From positions 372,001 through 436,000 of the forward strand of contig JAWZYV010019586.1 in the NCBI GenBank assembly GCA_038373885.1: DNA of 64,000 bases, written 5' to 3'. Made by a program: the position numbers and the translations under genes. This stretch comes from Cheiracanthium punctorium. Its lineage: Eukaryota > Arthropoda > Arachnida > Araneae > Cheiracanthiidae. Every line of letters starts with the position of its first letter. Within the stretch, counting starts at the first letter, position 1. This document shows positions 25,401 through 37,400 of this stretch, piece after piece. The notes below the pieces were generated by a model. That model was given only the letters and a program-made list of their open reading frames with translations, searched no databases and was not told the DNA's origin.

Positions 25401-28400
25401 GGGATCAAACACACATGCACATGTACTGTCCAAATGATCTGCGTGGCAATAATGTACTTCATTGAAATGTTCCAGCACAAAGGAATGAAATGAAATGCAA
25501 CATACAATATAGCATTAAAAATCAGAGTCTTTTTAAAGTGCCAGGGCCTCTGAGAGAAATTTTATAGGCGGGGCAAAAATCTCCGCCGTCCCTTTCGTGA
25601 AGCACGAACGTTTTTCGAAAAAGCAGGAGGGAAGGAAGGAATTTTTTTTTGCCAAACTGCTCTTTTTAATGATTTTCATATAAAATGCTATATGGAAAGA
25701 GACTGGGAGGGAAGTTTTTTTGATATGTAATAGTACTTTTAACTCATGTTTGAATACTAATATTTAAATGGTAGAATTAATATTTCTGCCATCTAAATCA
25801 TTCTAGAATTATGTATTCAAGATTTAGTCCATTTAAAGATTTTAATTACAGACCTATAAATGAAATCCGTAACACATTCTGAAAAATTCACGGACGCACT
25901 TTAGCTGAACACGGGCCCAGGGGCGGCGCCCCGTCTACCCCCCCGCCCCGTCTACCCCTCATAGGGTCTGTAAAGTGCCATCAAGTTAATGGCATATTTA
26001 TTTCATGTTTATATATTTTCAACTATAGGAGAAGATACTCTAAGGCAACTAAGTCCAACTATAGGAGAGGGTATTCCCAGCAAATCCAAAATCTAATAAG
26101 ATTCCAAAAAAGCCATGACAGCATGAATTCTTTTCACATTGCATCAGAATGCATTTGATCTCTATCTTGCCACAACATTGATGGAATTCCATAAATTCCC
26201 AGATTCTGATTTGCTGTGCATTACTGCCCTGTTCTTACAAAAAAGGGAATTTGATCTTGTTTATTTTAATATTTCCTAAGCTCACTGAAATGGTAAAAGT
26301 TATGAAATTATTTTGCTTCTGACATAAGTTTTACCTCAGCTCCTTCCCTCCACTGACAGCTTTGATTTCTTCAGCTCGGAAGGGCACTCTGACTTGTTCT
26401 TGTGAAGCAAAGTGCGCTGAAGTTTATTGCAGACAGAACATTTGTATTTTGATTTACATGTGCTGAATTTGTGAAAATTCAAGCAGTTATAACTGAATCA
26501 CTATCACTTTTTATTTCATTTTAATTTCACAAAAATTAAATTTATGGTTGTTTTTTGGTAACATGCACATCTACACATCCTTAACTAAGGGTACTTTTAT
26601 ATTCTGCCTTGCTCCTGGTTAAATTTAATTAAGTACAACCTAATATTTTTATGTGCTGTTAATTAATTATTTTGTTTTTGCTTATGTAATAAGTTTTTCT
26701 TTTCCTTATTTTTGTTTTTTTTCCCATGCTCTTTTCTTCACAGTAGATCATTTGGGATTAATATTCCATTTTTATATTTGCAGTTCTGGGGCTCATATCT
26801 GAGCCGTGTTTTATTTAATTGCATCTCTGAAGTATAACATTTATCAACAAAACTTCGGAGAGGTTGTTATTTTTGTAATTCAACGTTTTTAGAGCTCAGA
26901 TGTGATTTAATTTTTTATCAAGTAATGTTTCTCAAATCCCTGTATGATTCATGTGAATTTTTTTTTAAGTTTAAAATTGCTTGAACATGAGACTCTACTA
27001 TAGCTCTCCTATTTTCATATCTTTCTTATAGTGCTTTAAACAATGATTCAAATGTATTGTCAGATGTTTCAATATTTCCGACCTTTCCCTTAAGTGTGGA
27101 TTTCAAATAACATAATTTCTGCATACTTCACAATTGTTTGTTTTCTGAAATTAAACTTGAAAATTGAGCTTTGAAATTTTAAAATTCCCTATAATTACCA
27201 GTGAAAAGAGGCAATGGAATATCAGGTAATTTTATTGACAAACAGTCTAAGTTACTTTTATCTTCTTTAGAAATAGCACAATTAGAAGCACTAGAAACAG
27301 TCTCTGATTTCAAATCCGCTTTAAATATTACCTGCAAGTTATCTATATCATCACCCATTTCTGAAAGCACACTTTCTGTAAGTTCAAGCTCGGTGTCTTT
27401 AATAAACTGTAATATTCTAGCCTAAGCTCTTCCAATTTTAACTTGCACTGTTGTAAGCTTTCTTCTTTAACTTTTAAAATGCTAGGATCTAAATTTCCGC
27501 CTTTGCCAGGAACGTAAAAAGCTTTCTTATTTGAGCTTTTAATAACCACAGGGTGTCTACTGGTGACTAAAAGGGCGACTTTTGCTACTAATTCAAAGAC
27601 AAGGCAATTTGAGCGACTTTTTTTTAAACAAAAAACACCATTTTCAAGTTTTGGGCTATTTGTACCTTACTCCAGGCAACTAATTTGAAAGTAAGATTTG
27701 GTTTTTGTCAATTTTCCCTTTTGTTTTTCAAAATTTATCATTCATGTTTTCATGTGCTTTACCCAAACAGTCATTGCAATGCAAAATCTGTGTCTTCCTT
27801 ATTTAAACTTTCAGCTCTCATCAGTGTAACACAGTTGAATCCACATTCAAGTTATTTGAAATCTGCCAATTCATGATCATTTTTTTAATTTAATAATGCT
27901 ATTTTAAAACATTGTTTTTTTAATAATGTATGTGCTTTAAACTGATTAAAAAGCTGCATTGTATGCTTTGTTATATAATGCATGAAGTTTTTAATTTATC
28001 ATTTTTTCATTCCTTCTTAAATTAAGCTAAATGACATATGTTTATTTTTCTTTACTACAAAATCATACAAAAATGCTACTATTTTGGCAACTAAAATTAA
28101 GAAAATAGCTACTAAACTGGCAACTTTTTTATGTTAATGAGGCTTCTAATGATACTATTTTGGCCTCCTGACATTGGTGGACACCCTGTAACCACTTTTG
28201 CAATTTAAAAGTGTTAGGTCTGAAACAGACACCTAGAGAACTGTTGATATACAATTTAAGAAATATGCTCAACACAATTATATGCACAGCAGCAAAACGC
28301 ACCAATAAGGGAATGCAATCCCGATCCCACGGGAGCAGGATCCTGCGGGATCCCAAACAAATATTTGTGGGACTAGTCCCGCGGGATTAAAACTGAAAAA

Positions 28401-31400
28401 CAAATTATTTTTATTACAATTTCACGCCTCTTTCCCGATCTTCAATTGGCCAAAATTTTTTGCATAAGATGAACAATAAGAACCAGTGATCTTGGACGCT
28501 CATACCTATGGTCAGGTAGACACTTTAGTCCCCCTCAGCTCCCATATTGTTATAATTACGTACTGGTACAATGCAGAAGGCTTTAACACTAAAAATTTTA
28601 TCTTTCTGGGACAGAACCCTTGACTTGTCCTCCCCCTTCTATAAACAACCAAATGGCTGCCCATGCCAGTGTATCTTTAAAAGGTGAACTTCAGTTTCAA
28701 TTTTAAAAGGTGAACCAGTAAAAAATGTATGGTTCCCTCAGGGTTTCATACAAAGAGAAAAAGTCTTGTTAAGCGCTTTTGTATTCTCTATCAAAATTAG
28801 ATGAAGACTAGAAAAGCAGGTGGCTCTTTACGTTATCTTTTTTACATTCTTCTTTTTTAGCAACTACGAAGTAACAGAATATTATTATGAATATCATGAC
28901 AGAATTTTCAAATTTATGTAAGGTATTGTATTAATTATCAAATAAGATAATGTATTATTGTTAAGTGAAATCTCGTACAGTTTACAATCTTAACTTTTTT
29001 CTACTTTTCTCTATCGAAATCAATATTTTAGTTGAATGAAATGTTAATCCCGTGGGATTGCGGGATCCTGCGGGATCATCAAATCACAATCCCGCGAAGC
29101 GAAAAACAGTGCGGGATTGCATTCCCTAACACCAATTTAACTTGATAGAACAAATGCAACTGCATGAACTTTCGATGGCTCCGGCTAGTTGGACCATCTT
29201 TATAGTAGTGTGCTGGATTTTACTAAGACACCACACTGGAGATGTTTTTTCACTTTAAAACAATGGACCATATAACATTTTTTAAAACAATTTGGAACTT
29301 TCAATGAGAATAAAGCTGCTAAAACTAGTTAAAATGCAATACGAAACTTTGATACTTGTACGATACTTGATAGACACTGTGCATAATTTTTAATGTTGGT
29401 GCAAGAAGCATGCACTGAGACAAGATTCACATCTGAACTGTCCTGAAAAGGAGCAAGTACTAGTATTCAATAGTCAATATTAACTATATTGTCTTAGTGC
29501 TTTAACTTTACGGGTGAAGGGTTGCGTGGCTTTAACAAGCTCTCCAAGATGGGCTAATACAGCGAATATCAAACAATTAGTTTAAATTGATATTTAAAGG
29601 GATTTATTATATAAATTTAATAAAAAAGTCTCTTCCTCTAATGTTATTTTGCCAATTGCACAATTTTTACGCCAAAGCTTTTTATCTTAATTGCATTTCT
29701 AATGCATTTTAAATCTCGTGGCATCAGAATGTTTTCAGTCTCACTTGCAATATCAAACTGTAATTATTAAAAGTAAAAGAATTAATCCTCCACTGTTCTT
29801 TTATCTACTTTAATTGGATATTGTGAAAGTTTATTACACTTGTGGCACAGATTTTATGTCTAAGTGCTGTAACTTATATGCATTTCCTATGCATTATTAA
29901 ACATGTGACATCAAAATGATGTCAATCTAACTTGAATTATTGAAAAAATAAATAAATAAATCTTACCTTAATATCTATAGTCACTAATGCCCTGAAATCG
30001 AACTTTTGAGTAGCTTTCTGCACTGAAAATTGTGAAAAATCACTAGAAATCAGGGAACAAGGGATTTTCAGATTTTTAAAGCATCTTTTAAACTATTTTA
30101 TACGTCTGTGCAAAATTTCAAGCTGATCGGTTGAATGGTGTAGATTTGTATGCTGTTTGGTAAATACTGCTCTGAGAATCAGAAAACATTCTAAAAGCAA
30201 TCTTAACATACAATGTTTTGTAATACGTCTCGAAAGAAGTTTTATTTATTTATTTTTTTTTTATCCATTTTGCTAAACAAGTTTTTATGCTTATGATTTA
30301 TGATTTTTTTTTCTGAAAGTTGCATGAGACATAAGTTGACTGTAATTAAAAGTGCATTGATGATTTTGTATAGACAGAGGAACAGTATGTAAATCAAAAG
30401 TTCATTGACACCTGTAGTTTTTAAAAAGAACATCCTTTAAGATGTTGAAATGAATATCTTGCAAAGTTTTCATCATCATTTATTGCTTCTTCTAAAGGTG
30501 AACCCGGAGAAGAAGGTGCACCTGGTCCTGTTGGAAGGCCAGGTCTTCCTGGTCTTCCTGGATTACCTGGTGATCGTGGTTTACCTGGAATACTTGGACA
30601 AAAAGGAGAAGCTTCACTTTTCAGTGAAAGAGGAGAGCGTGGTGATCCAGGATTACCTGGTATGACTTGTATTGTATTTCATACATATTTTTAATTTCTT
30701 AGTGCAGAAAAGGTTGCTAAAAAAATTTGTGAAGGACTTCAAGTGTACTTGTTTGAAAAGTAATTTAAAACTCAAAATTGAGTACATAACATAGATTTCT
30801 GCTATGACTTTTATATTATACAATTTATACATTAAAGTATAGTTAGCTCCTCCCCCCCCCTCCCAGATCTGAAGTAATAAACTTCACTGAACTGAAAACT
30901 GAAGTAATAAACTTCAGTTTTCGTTATTTTAAAAAATAAAGCAAAAATTGAAGACTTGCATAAGTAAACTTTTGCTGTTATATATTGTTAGCAATATTTA
31001 TCATCAAAACATTTATATGTCCTATAATCATGTGTTAAAAATTTAACTTTTTAGTTTTACATTTTTTTTAAAGTAGGTACTTTGCTATCATATAGTTTTA
31101 TATAGAGAATGCTTTGTCCATGTTTTATTAATTAATAAAACAAACTCTTATTAATAAAGCATGATTTGGTGTCATACAAAGTATCAGTATTATTGTTGTC
31201 CTAATTTGAAATTTTAGGCATGTTGTAGATTGATAGCATTTTAATTTCCAATATGTATGTTGATTGTAGAATTCTGAATTACAGATGCATTATTATAAAA
31301 CTGTTGATGAATTTCATGGCTGTATGTTTTTTGAAGAGTAAAATGTTTTGAACTTGGAAATGTAATCTATTCATTTTCATTCTTTTCTTGCCTGTTTTAG

Positions 31401-34400
31401 GACTTAGTGGACTACCTGGACCTCCTGGGCGCCCTGGACTCCCAGGGCGTAAGGGACAATTTGGGAATCCAGGTCTAGCTTTGGATGCTCAGCCTGGACC
31501 TCCTGGATTTCCTGGACCAAAAGGATACAGAGGTGCACCTGGTCTGCCTGGATTAAAAGGAGAAATGGGAGATATGGGTTTCCCTGGTCAGTTCAGATTA
31601 ATTTTATGCATAGATAAAACATGAGTGCACAAGTAAAGTCAACGCTCATTTTTACAAACCTCTTCTTTTTTTTTATAACACTTGCAATTTTATAGACTAG
31701 CAAGTAGTCCTGAATACACTCTCACAGACTGTTTTACAAGCTATTTGGGTTGTCTCTATGGGTTTGTGAAAGTGAGTGTCGACTATAGTTTGTTTTAATT
31801 TAAAAACTAGATACACTACTGTATAATTTGTCTTTGAAAAGCTTATTGAAATCTTAAATCTTGAAAACTTATTTTTGGTATTGAATACTTTATTTTAGAA
31901 AATTGTTTTGATGTGCCTTTATGGATACGATTTTTCTGTATGAAAGGTATGAATTTAATTTGTATTCTATTTTAGGAGCTGATGGTGAGAAGGGTTCTGA
32001 AGGTTTACCAGGTGTCAGTGGACCTCCTGGTTTAGATGGTATTCCAGGTTTGCCAGGTAGGAAAGGAGAGCCTGGATTTGCAGGATTACCTGGTTTGGCT
32101 GGTTTAAAGGTAGTGCTACAATTCTGGCTGCACTTAAAACTCTTGGTGCAGATGTTAATGATATTTGTGATTGTATTAAATTGTTAGGAATAATTTTATT
32201 ACTTCATGTTTTTTATTCTCAAGATATAATCCATTTATAGCAATTTAACTAAATTCCAGAATTTAAAATTTGTATACCTTTTTCTTTTTTTGTTACTCTC
32301 TATCTTCTGGTTATAAAATATAATTATTAAGCATGTTTTAATAGTTTTCAGTATACAGTGTTTCATGCTAGAATTCATATATCTGGAACATTTTGATCGA
32401 ACTTATTCTGATTGTAGTAATTCATGAATAAGATGTCCACCATGTCACAGTTAATGAAGTCCCAAAAAGGGCAGAAAATCTTAGAAATGGGTGCAGACAC
32501 TCCTTTTTTCTCTCTTGTCACTTTCTGAAATCTCAAATCTTGTAAAAGTGCAAACCTATGAGTTTTTGTCTGTGCCTGTTATGTAAGCTAAATTTTCATG
32601 GCATACAAATAAGAGTAAAAAAAAAAAAGTTTAATGAAGATTAAAAAATAAACCTTAAGTCTGGTAGACACCTTAATAAATGTATAATCATTCGAGACTG
32701 CTTAAGAATTTCCAGTTATATTTCAGTTGACAATTTAGTATGCAATAATTTGTTATGTTCAAGTCCATAATATGCTGAACTTGTAGAGAAATAATGACCA
32801 AAAGTTATTTCTAGTATGAAAGTTAATGTTAAAAATATTTTTATTAAAGGGAGAAAGAGGGCTTGAAGGTTTAGTAGGATTTCCAGGACAAAGAGGTGAC
32901 AGAGGACTTCCTGGACTACCTGGAGTGGATGGATTTCCGGGAATAAAAGGCATTCGGGGTGACATTGGTGCAAAAGGTAATTTGTTTGTGTTTCTATATA
33001 TAGTCATACTTTCATATAATTTAAAATGCATGACTTATTAACTTATCGAGTTAAAATTGTGCTGTTCATATTTTATCTAAAAATAAAATGTCTGCAGATG
33101 AACATATATAATGATGTGTATTCATCCACTTTTTAAAGACATATTTTACTTCATTTAAAATGCAATTTACAAGGTATAAATTACAATTTTTTTTTTTAAT
33201 TTAGAGAGTATGTGTGTAATCTATTTATAAAAGCACACACAGCAAGTAATTAAATAAGAGGAATCAATTAGAGCAGCCAAAAACAAATTCACAAAGAGTT
33301 CTTCAATTGAAACTTTTGTAAAATGTCCTTTTTGATGTTTTATGATTTTATATCAAAGTAAAACTTTTTAAAATCTAATTTTAATAAGAAATATGCCATA
33401 CTTAAGTGAAAAAAATACAACTTCATTTTTGAAATATTTTTAGTAAATGATTTATAGTATTTTCTATATAATCATTTTATATTGTTTGTTTTAGGTATAC
33501 CATCTTTATCCGTCAGTAAAGGTCCACCGGGAGAAGCAGGTTTGCCCGGATCACCCGGATTGCCTGGAATCAAAGGTAGTGATGGATTTCCGGGTTTACC
33601 TGGGTCAAAAGGCCAACTTGGAGATCCTGGGCCTGATGGTCGACCTGGAGATATTGGTAGAGTTGGACCTAAAGGCAAGTTGTTGTGTCCATTTCATTAA
33701 TATCTAATATTTGCATTGTGTATTTTATTTGAATGAAAAGTAAGAAAAATACCTGTATTGTGTTTCTGGTTTTATATTTTCATGTATGATATGTGAATTT
33801 AGAGGATGAGTTCTGATAATGTTACATATAAAATTATATGGTTATTCTATTCAATAGGTTTTCCTGGAACTCCTGGTAGGCCAGGAAATGAAGGTTTACC
33901 TGGATCCTCTGGTGAGTTTTTATTTTCTTTCTGAATATGTTATGTTTTTCTTAATTACATTATTATGTTTCAATTAGGATTACCAATATCATATTGAACA
34001 CAAAGTATTAATAAGTTTATTAAGAGAAGTGCCTTTTTACAAAACACTATTTATGTAAAAAGTTCCTCTTCATAGTTCTAATTATCGCTGCTTTTATCCA
34101 AATTCATAAGGAAATATTTGTTACTATGATGGCAGCTGTGTCCTTTTCATATTCTTGAAATTGCACTATGGAGAAAACACGAAAAAAAAATGTGTGTGGA
34201 TTACAGAATTATTTTAAGTATGATATAATTTTCTCATTGCATTTCATTTTCGTTGTAAAAATTATTGAAATTCTTAACAAATTTTAAACTTGTGTTTCAA
34301 TAATAATGTCTGTCTCACTTGCAATATCTGACTTGACATGTAATACTTCCTGAGAAGCTTCATTGCACAGTTCGCTGGATACTTCCTCTCAACCTGTATT

Positions 34401-37400
34401 TAGAAGTGCCTCCATCTTTTTCTGTTATCACCTTTTGCCAGGGACTTGAACAATCCTGTTACAGAAATCTTTAAACTTTTCTACCATTTCATTACAATGA
34501 TGAACAATTTCAAATTTATTATATTGTAAATGCAGCCAATATTTATGTTGGTAAAAACAAATGCATTCATGACAAGTAATCATAGATACTTGAACAATGT
34601 ATTCTTGTTTGATACATACATGATGCATCTCATGAAGATATAGAGGAACAGTAATGTATTAATGTGATTTGATTATGTTTATTAAAAAATAATAAATAAT
34701 TCAAACATGATTAAATAGTAATAGTTTAATTTTACGATTCTGTTTTATTAACCAACTCTGATATTTTTCATTTAAGGAGAGAAAGGTTTCCCTGGTGATC
34801 AAGGAATCCCAGGTATTCCAGGTTTACCTGGGAGACCTGGTGGCAAAGGTGAAGCCGGAGAACCAGGATTTCCTGGATTAGAAGGTGCAAAAGGCTATCC
34901 TGGATTTGGAATGCCTGGAAATAAAGGAGAAAAGGGATTTCCAGGGCCTATTGGTCCTCCTGGTTTGTACATAAAATACTTCTATTTTGTTTAAATTTCA
35001 TAAGAAAATCTATTTTACTCTTCATATATATCATAATTTGTACATTTGTATGATACATTTATTCAAAATGCAATTACATAGTTCTTGTCATTTGAAAAAG
35101 AAAAAAAAAACTTTCTAAAAGCCCTGTTGTGTTGTCTTGTACAAGATTTGTTCATCTATTGTGTTGTGAAAAGAAATGCATTACAGTATGTTTGATTAGT
35201 GATCATACTTTAATTTTTTATAATTATTAAATTGCTTTTAAAAGTTAAGTTTGAAAGTAAAATTAATATTTTACTTTTTATTTCTTTTGTATTATGTGTC
35301 CAGTAAAACCCCAGACAGCACATAAGCTTAAATCAAGCTTGACATTTCTTTGAATTTGACGTATTAATACAAGCTTGACAGTTCAATTCATTTTAAGCTT
35401 GCAGCAAGCTTGGAGAAGTCATTTGAACTGTCAAGCTGGAATACAGCTTGATTACTGCTTGATAGGGAGAGCGTGCGGTGATGGCGCCATCTGTCGCTGT
35501 AGGCGAGAAGGAGAATGGACATTAACTTGTCTAGCGTTTTCTCAAATTTGCTCATATTAAATAAAGAAAAGTTTGTAAAAGTTGTGTTTTATTTTATTAT
35601 CGCACAAAACCTGGACATTATAACACGTAAGGGGAAGGAATGAATGGGATAAGCCCCTCTGAAGTGTAACGCAAGGGGAGTTTTATTTACATCTAATTAA
35701 CATTAGTAATTCCATTAATTAATTAATTAGCCCTAAAAATAAATTTTAATATAATTAACACAATTTAGTTATTTAATATACTTCACTTTATGGGTGGTAG
35801 AATGAGGCTCAGTCCGGCCGCCACAAAATAATTTATCATCAGTCATAAATGTACTTGACCATAGAATTAAAAAAAAAAAAAAAAAAAATTCTATATTTCC
35901 AAATATAGAAATTCTTCAAAATAAAATATAATTATACTACGAAATTGATTCCAAAATCAGTCGTTTGTCTCGATTTTGGCCAGCATTGCCCAACATCAGT
36001 GTCGCGATATTGAAAGTTTTAAAACATGTGCTGCTGTTAAGTTTATGATATGTTTATTTCCCTATTAGTAGAGTCTCTAAATCACGCATAACATTATTTT
36101 AATTTTGATGCATCCCATGGAAAAATAAAAGAAACAAATCGGCATCGGGCACTGATCGATCTCGCCAGAAAACGGCGTGACAACCATGCAAGACACTTCA
36201 AACTTTAGTCGTGCCAGCACGAGGCAGGTTGGCGGAACGGATAGCTCGCTGGCCTCGCAACCCTTAGGTCCCAAGATCTATTCCAGCTGCGGACGCTTGA
36301 TGGAAACAGATTAAATTAACTTGAAATTTCAGCATAGAGGGGAAAATGCGTGAAGAAATAATATATGTTGGGCGAGTTCGCCGACGGGCGCCCCGTGTAT
36401 TTAAGAAATTTTTTAAGCTTGAAATTAAGCTTGCTATGTCAAGCTTAACGCAAGCTGGGCAAGTGTAAACTAGAACACTTGATTCAAGGTTGCGTTAAGC
36501 TTACACGCTTGAAATTTTCAAGCTTAATTCAAGTTTATTGACTTGATAAATCAAGCTTGCTGCAAGTTTGCTGTGCTGTCTGGGACAATGAAAGTACGGT
36601 TTGAGAAAAATGAAAAGAAAATTAAACACTCCTTTCTGTACATATACATACTATATGTGTATCAAGGTGGGCTTAAAAATGGATATTTTAGATAAGTGAC
36701 TTCTATAGCCCCCCCCCCCCCCAAAAAAAAAAAAAAATTGTTTGACATCCGTAATTTTTAAAAAGAATTTTTAAAAAAGTATTAATGTTACACATGACCT
36801 ACAAAGTTTAAAAAATTTCAAATTTCAAAATATTTTATCCAAATTCAAATGTTATTTGTTTTTGTTCTGTTACTATTCCATGCCTTCTTTTAACACATTT
36901 CTCATGTATCTTTAAAAGTAATCATTCTTTTACATTTTCTTTCTTGCATAAACCAAAAAGTTTAGTGAAATTAATCAAAATATGTCTTTTTTATCAGTTT
37001 TTTTTTCAGTATTTCTTCTATTATAGTCCATTTATTCCAATTTTAAACTTTCTGGAATAAATATACTCTTTATAGGTCTTCGCTTGCTTCGTTTCTTCTT
37101 GCTAGAAATATAAATAACCCTCTTGCACAATATAATTGTATTTCGTGGATGCCAAAAGGGAGGAATTTGCTCTTGTAAGGTTTAGCAGTCTAAAATGTTC
37201 CATGTGCTGAAAAATCTAAGATTGAGATTTTGTTTGCATGTAAATTGGTTCTGATGTAAAGACGAGTTACAGATTTTCAAAATTCCCCTTGAAATCACGA
37301 TACCTTAATGTTACCACACTAGAAATTTTTGATTTCTCACCAAAGAATGAAAATATCACCTACCTGGGTTCATTTTTCAAAACATGTTTTTCTGTCATAC

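Larger units (their letters stand above)
24567..30497. other. Intron 10 (5.9 kb)
   Basis: Contains hAT-type MITEs at 25542-25970 and 28307-29128, a BEL/Pao gag relic at 27179-27549, and a TIR element at 27549-28188. The remainder (24.6-25.5, 26.0-27.1 and 29.2-30.4 kb) is AT-rich and shows nothing I recognise. Confidence 0.6.

Noticed and set aside
33858..33911. 54-bp exon as evidence for a fibrillar collagen
   Set aside because: The surrounding exon sizes, split Gly codons, interruptions and the NC1 domain are those of type IV; the size match is a single case.
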